This document shows, in pieces, positions 51,576 through 60,607 of a stretch of 64,000 bases of DNA. Position numbers and translations under genes: made by a program. Each line of letters opens with the position of its first letter. Position 1 is the stretch's first letter. This DNA is from Chitinophaga sp. sic0106 (GTDB lineage: Bacteria > Bacteroidota > Bacteroidia > Chitinophagales > Chitinophagaceae), in the NCBI RefSeq assembly GCF_019219075.1, contig NZ_JAHUWJ010000005.1, positions 62,001-126,000 on the forward strand, written 5' to 3'. Under the pieces are notes generated by a model, which saw only the letters and a list, made by a program, of their open reading frames with translations, was not told the DNA's origin and did no database searches.

Positions 51576-54038
51576 TTAACCCCTTCTCGGCCTTCCACCA
51601 CCACCCGAAGGTGCTGCTCTTGGCGCCTGCCTTGGCGGCGTACTAAAGTTCTGCTGCCGCATGCCTCCTCTGTCGCGTTGCATCTGCATACGCTGCATTT
51701 GCTGTTGCTGTTGCTGTGGCGCTGCCCGCCAGCCATTGTTCTGCCTTTCCTGCCAGCCGCTGTTCTGCCGGCGGTAAATATTTCCATCGCCATCACTCAT
51801 AATATTGTTCTGTCCTCTGCTGGGCCTTGCCTCCGGCCGGGTAGGTATGCGGTTATTATTCCCTGGCAGCGTGTTGGTGCCTGGTGTTCTGCTTGGGCGG
51901 GTATTATTTCCGGGAGATGTAGTACCAGGCAACCTGTTATTGTCACTGCCCGGGGTTACTGTCCCCGGATCTCTGCTGGGGCGACCAGTATTACCACCTG
52001 GCGTTGTATTTCCTGGCTCCCTCGAAGGTCTGCCGGCATTACCGGGTACGGTACCACCTGGTGTGGTATTGCCTGGCTCTCTTGATGGCCGACCACTATT
52101 TCCCGGGACAGTGCCCCCAGGCACGCGGTTATTGCCTCCGCCAGGCAGGGTTGAACCCGGCTCCCTGCTGGGGCGACCGCTATTGCCAGGTAGCCGCGAA
52201 GGACGGTCCGCCGTTTGGATGTTTACCCGGTCCCGGTACAGATTATTACTGATGCCGGGCCTGCCAGGGTAGGTATTGCCAGCCCGCACAGGCCGGCTGC
52301 CCTGGTTGATAGGGCGGTTGTAATTGATATTAGGGCGGTTGATGCTCCAGTGAGGGCGGCCATAATATCCACCATTATAACCCCATGGCCTGAACGGAGG
52401 CCGGTACAGGGGCGGACCAAACCATCCACCGTAATAGCCGCCACTCCAATACCTGAAGTTCATCCAGCCGAAATTAAACGTCCAGCCAAAGCCGAGGCTC
52501 CAGCCATACCAGGGGTTGTAGCTCACGCCAAATCCCCAGGTCAGCGGTCGTGGATAGTATACAGGGCCCCACCATGGCCGGTAGCGCCAGCCGGTACCCC
52601 ATACTACCGTAGGGCCGTAAATAAAGCAGTTAAGATAGCCCGGCGTATAGCCGGTGTAGATATATTGCGGGGTCACCTCGTAGATGTATACATATTTAGT
52701 GTTGTAAGCCTCGCTGGTAGCGGGAATTCTATCCACGTCGGAAGGACGGTCCGTACTCAGTTCCCAGGGGCCCGTGGCGGAATTGCTGGTAAACCATACG
52801 CCGTTATCCACCGCATAAAACCGGTTGCCCGACTGCATCACAGTCAGGTTACTGTTTTCTGCCAGCGACAGGTTGGTGCCTTCAATGGGTTGAAATTGCG
52901 GCGTACCATCGTAGGTGACGTTGGTTTGTGCGCTGGAGCGGTCCACCTTGGCGGTTTGTGGTATCTCGGCATCTATAATAGCTTCTTCCGCTGCGGAGGT
53001 GCCAGCCACGTTTGCCAGCACACCATCCTTTTCGGAGCCTTCCGGAATTTTTGCGAAATCGGCTGGCAGCTCATCGCTGGGAATATATTTCCAGGGACCC
53101 TGCAGCGAGGCGGAGCCATACCACCTGCCGGCCAGCAGGATGTAATTCAACTGGGTATTGATGTCTTTAAAAATATCTTCCAGGGAATTGTCGACGTACA
53201 ACAGGCTGGTGCCCTGCAAATTTTTATAGCTGGCTGCTCCGTCGGTTTGAATCAGTTCTGCGGGGCTCGTACGCACTATAATGTCCAGTGGCAGTGGGTT
53301 ATTAAATTTAGGGAGAGAATCATTTTTCTCTTTTGATTTAAGGTCCGCGTCAATTGCCCGGATGGGAGCAGGGAGATTGCGATTGACCACATACCCGCTT
53401 TTTACATTGGTAGAGGCATACCAGAACGTACCACCATATAGGTAATATTTTTTGTCTGTCGGATTTTGAACAATCAGGTTAGGCGTATTCACCACCCGCT
53501 GCATGTTCAGGTCCTTATCCGGTTGCAGGCGTGGCTCTCCGTCCATGATCACCAGCAGTGAAGGTTTGGTGCGGTAAATAACTTCCGGCGGATCTGTACT
53601 GATATTATTATCGCGGATGCGTTGCTCGGAGCGGATAGAGGTCAGCAGCTCATCGAGCGACATCGTCAGGTCCCATTTGGGCACTTCCTTTTCGAGTAGC
53701 CCTGAAATTTGCATGAGGCGGGTGTTATCCGTGATGTCAGGGATTTTTATCCGTGTTACACTCAATGTTTCCAGGGTAGCAGTGCGATTGATTTTATCAG
53801 TATTCAATAGGCAATCGGCCCATACCACGCCAAAAATAGGTTCCGACGTAGCGGTTTCTCTTATTGATACGGCTGCGCGTAGGAACAGGTTATTGCCCTC
53901 CAGGTTCTCAGGCTGTGGCTGGTAGATGGTGATCTTACCTCCGCCACTGACAGGGATTTCCTTCGGCCAGCTGATGTCTTGTGCTGCCGCCCGTGAAAGG
54001 AAACAAAGTAACAGCAGCCCTGTGATAAATGGACGCAT
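51576..54038 (-). CDS. Large exported protein with WY-rich domain and RPSR repeat tail, unknown function
   Basis: 820 residues; signal peptide MRPFITGLLLLCFLSRAAAQ. Residues ~20-440 are a mixed alpha/beta region with two or three repeats around a Y-x-x-x-G-x-W-Y/F-x-S motif (YYLYGGTFWYAST, YILLAGRWYGSAS, FYAVDNGVWFTSN), each followed by GPW (LQGPWKYI, ATGPWELS). Residues ~455-590 are extremely rich in Trp, Tyr, Gly and Pro (GTGWRYRPWWGPVYYPRP). Residues ~610-740 repeat R-P-S-R seven times, mostly as GRPSREPG linked by NTTPGG and VPGN. The tail is Gln/Arg/Gly-rich. Similar proteins are annotated in Bacteroidota as carbohydrate-binding; I cannot confirm this. Probably surface-exposed and disordered at its C-terminus. 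Confidence 0.8.
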   Translation of the reverse strand: MRPFITGLLLLCFLSRAAAQDISWPKEIPVSGGGKITIYQPQPENLEGNNLFLRAAVSIRETATSEPIFGVVWADCLLNTDKINRTATLETLSVTRIKIPDITDNTRLMQISGLLEKEVPKWDLTMSLDELLTSIRSEQRIRDNNISTDPPEVIYRTKPSLLVIMDGEPRLQPDKDLNMQRVVNTPNLIVQNPTDKKYYLYGGTFWYASTNVKSGYVVNRNLPAPIRAIDADLKSKEKNDSLPKFNNPLPLDIIVRTSPAELIQTDGAASYKNLQGTSLLYVDNSLEDIFKDINTQLNYILLAGRWYGSASLQGPWKYIPSDELPADFAKIPEGSEKDGVLANVAGTSAAEEAIIDAEIPQTAKVDRSSAQTNVTYDGTPQFQPIEGTNLSLAENSNLTVMQSGNRFYAVDNGVWFTSNSATGPWELSTDRPSDVDRIPATSEAYNTKYVYIYEVTPQYIYTGYTPGYLNCFIYGPTVVWGTGWRYRPWWGPVYYPRPLTWGFGVSYNPWYGWSLGFGWTFNFGWMNFRYWSGGYYGGWFGPPLYRPPFRPWGYNGGYYGRPHWSINRPNINYNRPINQGSRPVRAGNTYPGRPGISNNLYRDRVNIQTADRPSRLPGNSGRPSREPGSTLPGGGNNRVPGGTVPGNSGRPSREPGNTTPGGTVPGNAGRPSREPGNTTPGGNTGRPSRDPGTVTPGSDNNRLPGTTSPGNNTRPSRTPGTNTLPGNNNRIPTRPEARPSRGQNNIMSDGDGNIYRRQNSGWQERQNNGWRAAPQQQQQQMQRMQMQRDRGGMRQQNFSTPPRQAPRAAPSGGGGRPRRG
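51820..52200 (-). repeat. Tandem imperfect coding repeat encoding RPSR units
   Basis: Within the WY-rich protein gene, seven R-P-S-R units occur (R-P-S-R-L/E/E/E/D/T/G) at irregular spacing of roughly 15-25 codons, with linkers of Pro, Gly, Asn and Thr. Three are GRPSREPG. Such sequence is prone to copy-number change by slippage. Confidence 0.8.
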
Positions 54039-54130
54039 GCTCAGGATATTAACTGGTGAATAATGACAATCTGGTTTGATTATAACAGCAGTGGTGGGGA
54101 GATGGTTGTTGTTTAGGGGCTTTCATGCCG

Positions 54131-54198
54131 TTGCTGGGGTGCGGGAAGCACACCAGCAAACGGTTTTTGTCCCAGGGCCGCAGGCCCTGAGACAAAAA
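54131..54198. other. Two adjacent hairpins in the gap between divergent genes
   Basis: First hairpin: TTGCTGG (54131-54137)/CCAGCAA (54153-54159) with inner GTGC/GCAC. Second: TTTTTGTC-C-CAGGGCC (54164-54179) pairing with GGCCCTG-A-GACAAAAA (54183-54198), 15 pairs with one mismatch. Both sit upstream of genes on either side, so they are not simple 3' terminators; a leader structure of the GH2 transcript is possible, ending 43 nt before its ATG. Confidence 0.55.
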
Positions 54199-54240
54199 CA
54201 GGCCAACAAGACCCAATAAAAAACTAACTTGAACCATCAA

Positions 54241-56871
54241 ATGAAGATTATGACGCGAAGACTAATCATTTCAGGGCTCTTACTGAGTGCATGCACCGCC
54301 CTGCATGCACAGGAACAGTATGAGCTAAACAGTGGCTGGAAATCCCTGCCGGTAAAGGAAGTAAAGCTGGACGGCGCTAACATCTCCCAACCAGAACAAA
54401 AACTCATTAACTGGGAACCAGCTATTGTACCGGGTACGGTGCTGACCACCATGCTGCATAACAGGCAGGTGCCGGACCCGTTCTTTGGTATGAACAACAA
54501 CCGTATTCCGGATATCTATACCACCGGGGCGGAACACTATACCCGCTGGTTCGTAAAGGACTTTACTGAAGTTGCCCCCAATGCCGACGGGCAGGTATGG
54601 CTGCACTTCCGGGGTGTAAACGACGGCTGTGACATCTACCTGAATGGAAAAAAAGTTAACGCAACACGGCATTATGGCGCTTACCTGCGCCAAACCTATA
54701 ACATCACCTCTTACCTTGCCAGGGATGGCCGCAACAGGCTGGCTGTTATCGTATATCCGCCGGCGGTAGTAGGCGAGCCCAATGGTGGCCAGGGCGGCGA
54801 TGGTACTATTGCCCGCAACGTAGGCCCGCAGTATACGGCAGGGTGGGACTGGATTCAGCCTATGCGCGACCGCAATACCGGCATATGGGATAAGGTAACC
54901 ATCGAAAAAACAGGCGCAGTGCGTATTAAAGACCCGCACGTGGTTACATTGGTGCCTGGAATACGACAGCCCGAAGGCCACCAGGCAGCTGCCACCATAA
55001 AAGTAAGCGCCACGCTGGAAAATGCCACCGCTACCACCGTTACCGGTCAACTTAAATATCGGCTGAATGGTAAATCGATTCAGCAAACCGTAACGCTTGC
55101 TGCCAAAGGGATTACCACGGTGGTGCTGCCAAACCTTGTACTGGAAAATCCGGCGCTCTGGTGGCCCGCAGGATACGGCCCACAGAACCTGTATGAACTG
55201 CCGCTGGAATTTACCGCCAACGGTAAAACGAGCGACCGCGAAGCCGTAGAATTTGGAATAAGAGAAATACAGACCGCCTGGAATACACATACCCGCAGCC
55301 GCGAAATAAGCGTCAATGGTCAACGTATATTCATCAAAGGTGGTAACTGGATTACTTCTGATGCGATGTTCCGGTTCAGCAAGGAACGCTATGATGCAGA
55401 AGTACGCTTCCACCGGGATATGAACCTCAACCTCATACGCATATGGGGCGGCAGCCTGACAGAACGGCCGGAATTTTTTGAGGCCTGCGATAAATACGGC
55501 CTGCTGGTGTTTCAGGACTTCTGGATGTCGGGCGATTGCAACGGCCGCTGGGTAGATCCCAAGAAAAAAGAGGACCAGTGGACCCGCCGCCAGTACCCCA
55601 ACGATCACGGCCTGTTTATTACCAGCGTGGCCGACCAGGTGAAAATGCTGCGTAACTACCCATCCCTGGCATTCTGGTGCGGAGGTAATGAAATTACGCC
55701 ACCACAGGACATCCTGGCGGCTATAAAGGACAGCATCCTGCCCGCGATGGATGGCACCCGTTACTTCTTCGACTTCTCCAATTCCGACAGCATGTCCTAT
55801 AACTTCATCGGCGGCAACGGCGATGGCCCATATGGTATTCAAACCATTGAACACTTCTGGGCACACCGCACCTTTCCTTTCAACTCGGAAGTTGGGTCGG
55901 TGGGTGTGGGTGATATCACCAGCCTGAAAAGGTTCCTGCCGGCCGAAAACCTGGTGGCGCCTGACTTTGCTGCCAATAAGGTGGACAGTGTTTGGGATTA
56001 TCATAAATACATCAGCTATAATAACAGTCTGGAACCATACGGCCCCGCCAAAAACCTGGAGGATTGGGCCAACAAAGCGCAGCTGGTCAACTACGACCAG
56101 TACCGTGCCCTGATGGAAGGTTTCAGCGCACACATGTGGGATTGGTACACCGGTACTATCATCTGGAAAACACAGAATCCATGGACCGCCCTCCGTGGTC
56201 AGATGTATGATTACTACCTGGACCCTAACGCCTGCCTTTACGGTTTGCGCAGCGGCAGCAAGCCTTTGCACGTAATGTACGATCCGGTGAATAAAATGAT
56301 CATGGTGGTAAATAATACTTTTCAATATCACCGCGACCTGATGCTGGAAGTAAATGCCTACGATATGAATGGTAAACAGTACCCGGTAGAGCAAGTATTT
56401 GTGGAGGCCTCCCCATCCGGTGTGCAAAGGCATATTGAACTGAAAACCAAACTGGACGCGTTAAAGGAGCAAAAAGGAATATTCCTGTCCCTGCGGCTCC
56501 GCAATCTCCGGAAAGAAATAATAGATGACAACTTTTACTGGCTACCGGCAGCAAATGGCCAGTATAGCGGGCTACAACAGTTGCCATCCGCGAAGCCAAC
56601 GATTACGGCCGTACGCAAAAACAAGGAAGTGGTAGTGACCATTGCCAACCCGAAAAACGCACCAGTAGCATTTTTTAACCGGGTATCACTGGTAGATGCC
56701 AGTACCAAAAACAGGATACTGCCGGTTTTCTACGATGATAACTACGTATCTGTTTTACCGGGAGAAGAAAAGCAAGTCGTGATCAGCGGTGAAAAAGTAA
56801 GTACTTCAGGGAATACGTTGGTGGAAGTATTTGGTCAAAACGTAGCGACACAACTGGTGAATATTAAATAA
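54241..56871 (+). CDS. Glycoside hydrolase family 2 exo-beta-glycosidase (exo-beta-D-glucosaminidase / beta-mannosidase type)
   Basis: 876 residues from the ATG at 54241 (an in-frame TTG lies 12 nt upstream); signal peptide ends LSACTALHAQ. GH2 order: jelly-roll sugar-binding domain (~20-190, GTVLTTMLHNRQVPDPFFGMN, VNDGCDIYLNGKKV), Ig-like domain (~195-310, PALWWPAGYGPQNLYELP), TIM barrel (~310-620) with acid/base Glu-484 in FWCGGNEITPP and candidate nucleophile Glu-550 in FNSEVGSVGV, and two C-terminal beta domains. TAGWDWIQPMRDRNTGIW in the N-domain is typical of the glucosaminidase/mannosidase branch. Acts on beta-linked glucosamine or mannose ends; the exact sugar is unresolved. Followed by an SGNH hydrolase gene (54 nt). 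Confidence 0.9.
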   Translation: MKIMTRRLIISGLLLSACTALHAQEQYELNSGWKSLPVKEVKLDGANISQPEQKLINWEPAIVPGTVLTTMLHNRQVPDPFFGMNNNRIPDIYTTGAEHYTRWFVKDFTEVAPNADGQVWLHFRGVNDGCDIYLNGKKVNATRHYGAYLRQTYNITSYLARDGRNRLAVIVYPPAVVGEPNGGQGGDGTIARNVGPQYTAGWDWIQPMRDRNTGIWDKVTIEKTGAVRIKDPHVVTLVPGIRQPEGHQAAATIKVSATLENATATTVTGQLKYRLNGKSIQQTVTLAAKGITTVVLPNLVLENPALWWPAGYGPQNLYELPLEFTANGKTSDREAVEFGIREIQTAWNTHTRSREISVNGQRIFIKGGNWITSDAMFRFSKERYDAEVRFHRDMNLNLIRIWGGSLTERPEFFEACDKYGLLVFQDFWMSGDCNGRWVDPKKKEDQWTRRQYPNDHGLFITSVADQVKMLRNYPSLAFWCGGNEITPPQDILAAIKDSILPAMDGTRYFFDFSNSDSMSYNFIGGNGDGPYGIQTIEHFWAHRTFPFNSEVGSVGVGDITSLKRFLPAENLVAPDFAANKVDSVWDYHKYISYNNSLEPYGPAKNLEDWANKAQLVNYDQYRALMEGFSAHMWDWYTGTIIWKTQNPWTALRGQMYDYYLDPNACLYGLRSGSKPLHVMYDPVNKMIMVVNNTFQYHRDLMLEVNAYDMNGKQYPVEQVFVEASPSGVQRHIELKTKLDALKEQKGIFLSLRLRNLRKEIIDDNFYWLPAANGQYSGLQQLPSAKPTITAVRKNKEVVVTIANPKNAPVAFFNRVSLVDASTKNRILPVFYDDNYVSVLPGEEKQVVISGEKVSTSGNTLVEVFGQNVATQLVNIK

Positions 56872-56925
56872 ACTTTCCAATGGAATTTTATAATTTGTAC
56901 GGCAGTTTTTAAAGCAATCCATGTT

Positions 56926-57582
56926 ATGAAGAAATTACTATTAGTGATGCTGGTGGCGGTACAAGCGTTTACAGCAGCAGCACAGGAGAAGCCGCGTTAT
57001 TGGGACGATGTGCAGGTCATCAAAAAGTTTGATCAGATGTATACGCCGCCCGCCCACCCGTTGTTGTTTATCGGCAGTTCATCTATCCGTAAATGGGGGG
57101 ATCTGGAACGTACCTTTGCACCGTTTACGGCCATGAACAGGGGAATCGGTGGCGCGATAGTCAATGATATCATCTTCTACCTGAATGATATCGTGTTTCC
57201 TTATCAGCCCAAACAAATTGTTATTTATGTGGGAGATAACGATGTGGCGAAAGAAGAGTTTACCGCTGATACTATTCTTCAACATACCAAAGAACTGTTG
57301 ACGGCCATCCGCGCTAAACTCCCGGAAGTGCCGGTGGTGTATATTTCCATCAAGCCTAGTCCGGCCCGCGCTAAGTGGATGGATAAAATAAAGGCTGCGA
57401 ATCAGCTGATCCGCGATTATGTATCTTCACAAAAGCAAATGCAATTCGTGGATATTTTTAAGCCTATGCAGGATGCAAAAGGAAATAACAGACCGGATCT
57501 TTTCCTGCAGGATATGGTACACATGAACAGTAAAGGGTATGATATCTGGCGTAAGGCATTGTTACCGTATCTTAAGAAATAG
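56926..57582 (+). CDS. SGNH/GDSL family hydrolase (lipase/acetylesterase-like)
   Basis: 218 residues; signal peptide MKKLLLVMLVAVQAFTAAAQ. SGNH blocks: I as FIGSSSIRKWGD (Ser nucleophile), Gly in NRGIGGAIVNDI, III as YVGDNDVAKE, V as QDMVHMNSKGY (Asp and His). Complete catalytic set. Probably an exported carbohydrate or lipid esterase. Downstream of the GH2 gene by 54 nt and probably co-transcribed; together they could process an acetylated amino sugar or mannose polymer, which is inference. Confidence 0.92.
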   Translation: MKKLLLVMLVAVQAFTAAAQEKPRYWDDVQVIKKFDQMYTPPAHPLLFIGSSSIRKWGDLERTFAPFTAMNRGIGGAIVNDIIFYLNDIVFPYQPKQIVIYVGDNDVAKEEFTADTILQHTKELLTAIRAKLPEVPVVYISIKPSPARAKWMDKIKAANQLIRDYVSSQKQMQFVDIFKPMQDAKGNNRPDLFLQDMVHMNSKGYDIWRKALLPYLKK

Positions 57583-57619
57583 TAAAATTATCACAGCGCA
57601 AATAACGGACTTATTTACG

Positions 57620-57660
57620 CTGCAAAAAAAGAGAGGCCTTCGGTCTCTCTTTTTTTGCAG
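57620..57660. terminator. Strong bidirectional terminator after the SGNH hydrolase
   Basis: A stem of about 19 bp (CTGCAAAAAAAGAGAGGCC with GGTCTCTCTTTTTTTGCAG, one G-T pair) around a TTC/TTCG loop, with A-tract in the left arm and T-tract in the right arm. 37 nt after the stop. Confidence 0.92.
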
Positions 57661-57789
57661 TAAAACCTGCCAGCAGCAGGTGTTTGGCAATAAGGTTGGT
57701 ATATCAGGGATGCTATTGGAGTTTGAAATTATTACATCTCATCTTATTACAATAAAACTACATTCAAATATTCCATCGAAAATTCAGGG

Positions 57790-57797
57790 TATATTTG
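57790..57797 (+). promoter_or_regulatory. Candidate -7 promoter element close to the sensor kinase start
   Basis: TATATTTG fits the Bacteroidota -7 consensus TAnnTTTG exactly, but no TTTG was found at the expected upstream distance. It ends 8 nt before the ATG at 57805, which would make the mRNA leaderless or nearly so; chance occurrence in AT-rich sequence is possible. Confidence 0.35.
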
Positions 57798-57804
57798 TAA
57801 TCCT

Positions 57805-59133
57805 ATGCTTAATGACTTGCAGCGTATAGCTCATGAAAAGATTGTCCTTCTCTGGAATGCCATCGTCAACGTCGGCATTCATCCGGGCATGCCTTTTATG
57901 GAGGTCAGGCGTACCAAAATGCTGAATCTGCTGGCTTTGCCTTGTATTCCCTGCATGTTCTTTTTCTGTCTGCTGAATCTTTACCAGGGCCGGTACCTGT
58001 TATCCAGCCTGAATCTTTGTACCACGCTGGGCGCGCTGGGCGTGCTATACCTGCATTACAATAACAAATATCTTTCTGCCAGGCTCTCTTTGATTGTTAC
58101 CAGTGCCATCGTATATACGTTTACGGGCTTCTACTTTCATAATGGTTCGGAATATTTTCTGATCAATATTGTGATAGTGATAGTGTTGGTCTATGATAGC
58201 TGGTGGATCATTGGGGTAGCCAGCTTTTTCCTGATCACCGTATTCCTGGGCATTGTTTACTTCCCGCAACATATGGATGGGGTGATCCCGGTGCCAAAGG
58301 AACGGGTATGGCTCAATGCCACCATTTCCCTGGCATTTCCTGTTATTGGACTTACGTTCTTCAAATCTATTCACTCAGATTATCAAAAGGAAATAGAAAA
58401 CTCAAGGGCTAACCTGGTCAACATGAATACGGACAAGGAAAAGTTATTTTCTATCATTGCCCATGATGTCAGGAGTCCTCTCGCAACACTGGAAGTGCTG
58501 CTGGATATGTTTCTTAAAGGAGAGTACCCCGAAAAGGATATGCTGGAGGCTGCTCAGGTACTGCATGAAAAAGTGGCACAACTGGGAGGTTCCCTGGATA
58601 ATATTCTTCGCTGGAGCAGCCGCAGCATGAAAGGCATTCACGCCAACCCTACGCTGTTTCCCTTGCTGCCGCTGGTAACAGATGTGCTCTATTTCTTCCG
58701 TTTGCAGCTCATGCAGAAAAATATCGCTATCCGGATGAAAGTGGAGGAAAATGTGGTGCTGTATGCCGACAGAGATCATGTTTCAGTGATACTGCGTAAT
58801 TTCATCAGTAACGCGCTGAAGTTCAGTTATGCGGGGGGAGATGTGGGGATTGAGGCGCGCCTGGCCTCCGACCGGGTGGCTATCAGTATCACCGATGACG
58901 GGAAGGGGATGAGCCCTAAACAGGTTGGGGAGCTGTTTTCCTATAGTAATCATCCGGAATATGGTACCAACGGTGAAAGAGGCACCGGCCTCGGACTGGT
59001 ATTATGCCGCGAGTTTGCCATTCAAAATGGGGGCAGTATCAACGTAGAAAGTATGACCGGAAAAGGCACCAGTTTTACCATCCTGCTCCCTGCCATAGCC
59101 CCTGCAGATGATGAGGACGACTGTTTTAACTAG
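57805..59133 (+). CDS. Membrane sensor histidine kinase (orphan)
   Basis: 442 residues. About six membrane spans in the first ~190 residues (LLALPCIPCMFFFCLLNLY, YFLINIVIVIVLVYDSWWIIGVASFFLITVFLGIVYF), then the HisKA dimerisation helix with His-220 in LFSIIAHDVRSPLATLEVLLD, and the HATPase: N-box ILRNFISNALKFSYAGG, G1 ISITDDGKGMSP, F/G2 NGERGTGLGLVLCREFAIQNGG. Complete kinase core. No response regulator is adjacent and the strong terminator at 57620 isolates it from upstream genes, so its partner must be elsewhere. Signal unknown. Confidence 0.92.
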   Translation: MLNDLQRIAHEKIVLLWNAIVNVGIHPGMPFMEVRRTKMLNLLALPCIPCMFFFCLLNLYQGRYLLSSLNLCTTLGALGVLYLHYNNKYLSARLSLIVTSAIVYTFTGFYFHNGSEYFLINIVIVIVLVYDSWWIIGVASFFLITVFLGIVYFPQHMDGVIPVPKERVWLNATISLAFPVIGLTFFKSIHSDYQKEIENSRANLVNMNTDKEKLFSIIAHDVRSPLATLEVLLDMFLKGEYPEKDMLEAAQVLHEKVAQLGGSLDNILRWSSRSMKGIHANPTLFPLLPLVTDVLYFFRLQLMQKNIAIRMKVEENVVLYADRDHVSVILRNFISNALKFSYAGGDVGIEARLASDRVAISITDDGKGMSPKQVGELFSYSNHPEYGTNGERGTGLGLVLCREFAIQNGGSINVESMTGKGTSFTILLPAIAPADDEDDCFN

Positions 59134-59429
59134 AAATGTAAGTCGTACGCTTATTAAATATTTTTTATTTATTTTGTTGTTGATATTCAAATTTTTATTA
59201 TCTTACGGCCCCCAAAAAAGATATTGACATTCTCTCTATAGGATTAACAGGGAATGTCCGGAACGAAGGTTCTGAAATTTTAGATTTTGCTTATGAGGTA
59301 GACGGGCCGGAACTTATTCTTATTCACCGGCCCCTCAATAACGACCTCGCCTATACGACAGGCCCGACCGGTGGATCAGATAACCTTTTTCCACTTGCAG
59401 TTGTTAACCAGATTATAGCCCATTCATTT
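59134..59429 (+). other. Gap before cfa containing a stop-free frame in phase with cfa
   Basis: From 59184 to 59429 the frame of cfa stays open for 82 codons but contains no ATG, GTG or TTG, so it cannot be called as a gene by usual starts. Its translation is protein-like (for example EVDGPELILIHRPLNND and GGSDNLFPLAVVNQIIAHSF). It may be a gene remnant, an unusual N-terminal extension, or chance. The gap also has a GGGCCGG (59304)/CCGGCCC (59327) hairpin and a GACATTC (59226)/GAATGTC (59252) pair. Confidence 0.5.
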
Positions 59430-60578
59430 ATGGAAAGCAGTAAAAATATGGTAATCAGGCTGCTGTCAGCTGCCGGCATCAACATCAACGGGGATATGCC
59501 CTGGGATATTCATGTACATGATGAACATTTTTACCCGGCTGTACTCAGGTACGGCTCGCTCGCCCTGGGAGAATCCTATATGGCTGGCTGGTGGGATAGT
59601 CCGGAACTGGACGAAACCATACATCATATGCTCAGGGCCCGCCTGGATGAGCAAATAAGGGCCAGCTGGGCGCTGAAAAGGGATATCCTGTTGTCGCGCT
59701 TATTTAACTTCCAGCACCCGGAACAGGCGTTTAAAAACGGCCGCCACCACTACGACCTCGGCAACGACCTGTTTAATCTCATGCTCGATAAACGGATGAC
59801 CTACACCTGCGCCTTCTGGGAGCATGCCGCTACTCTTGATGCCGCCCAGGAAGAAAAGCTGGATCTTACCTGCCGTAAACTACACCTGCGCCCGGGAATG
59901 ACGGTGCTCGACATCGGATGCGGCTGGGGAAGCTTCGCAGGGTATGCCGCCGAAAACTACGGGGTACACGTTACCGGCATCACCATCTCCGAAGAACAGG
60001 CCCGGCTGGCCAGGGAACGCTGTAAAGGGCTGCCGGTGGATATCCGCGTAATGGATTACCGCAGCATGACGGAGAAATTCGACGCCATCGCCTCCCTCGG
60101 CATGTTTGAGCACGTAGGCTACCGTAACTACCACGCCTATATGAAAATGGCCAGGACATGCCTGCGCGATAACGGCCTGTTTCTCCTGCACAGCATAGGT
60201 GGCAACCGCTCCTTTACCATGGCCGATCCCTGGCTGGGAAAATACATCTTTCCCCATACCACCATTCCTTCCATCTCACAGATAGGCAAGGCCATTGAAG
60301 ACTACTTTGTAATGGAACACTGGCAAAACTTTAGTGTGTACTATGATAAAACACTGATGGCATGGTACCAGCAGTTCAACGACCACTGGGACCAGCTGAA
60401 AGACCGGTACGATCACACTTTCCGGCGGATGTGGAATTATTATCTCCAATCCTGCGCAGGTTCGTTCCGTGCACGCTGTAGTCAACTCTGGCAGGTCGTT
60501 TTATCTCCCTATGGCGTTGAAGGCGGCTATGCCATTCCGGAAAAGCAGGGGATTACCGCCGGAAAAATCCTGCATTAA
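59430..60578 (+). CDS. cfa: Cyclopropane-fatty-acyl-phospholipid synthase
   Basis: 382 residues, the same as Escherichia coli Cfa. The ATG at 59430 is supported by alignment of the N-terminus (LLSAAGININGDMPWDIHV, YGSLALGESYMAGWWDSPELD) with Cfa. SAM-binding motif VLDIGCGWGSFAGYAAENYG; HYDLGNDLFNLMLDKRMTYTCAFWEHA; active-site region ASLGMFEHVGYRNYHAYM; C-terminal MWNYYLQSCAGSFRARCSQLWQVV. Adds a methylene bridge to unsaturated acyl chains of membrane phospholipids. Followed after 29 nt by a P-type ATPase gene. Confidence 0.95.
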   Translation: MESSKNMVIRLLSAAGININGDMPWDIHVHDEHFYPAVLRYGSLALGESYMAGWWDSPELDETIHHMLRARLDEQIRASWALKRDILLSRLFNFQHPEQAFKNGRHHYDLGNDLFNLMLDKRMTYTCAFWEHAATLDAAQEEKLDLTCRKLHLRPGMTVLDIGCGWGSFAGYAAENYGVHVTGITISEEQARLARERCKGLPVDIRVMDYRSMTEKFDAIASLGMFEHVGYRNYHAYMKMARTCLRDNGLFLLHSIGGNRSFTMADPWLGKYIFPHTTIPSISQIGKAIEDYFVMEHWQNFSVYYDKTLMAWYQQFNDHWDQLKDRYDHTFRRMWNYYLQSCAGSFRARCSQLWQVVLSPYGVEGGYAIPEKQGITAGKILH

Positions 60579-60607
60579 TAACCTAACCTTTTTTCAACCT
60601 GCCGCTT

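Noticed and set aside
52215..53336. A 373-codon plus-strand frame opposite the WY-rich protein
   Set aside because: It is the reverse of a repetitive Pro/Gly-rich coding region; no recognisable domain and no upstream start context.
54325..56433. A 702-codon open frame on the minus strand inside the GH2 gene
   Set aside because: It lies wholly opposite a gene with intact GH2 domains and catalytic residues; the protein has no signal, motif or sensible composition. Long antisense frames are common in GC-rich third-position genes.
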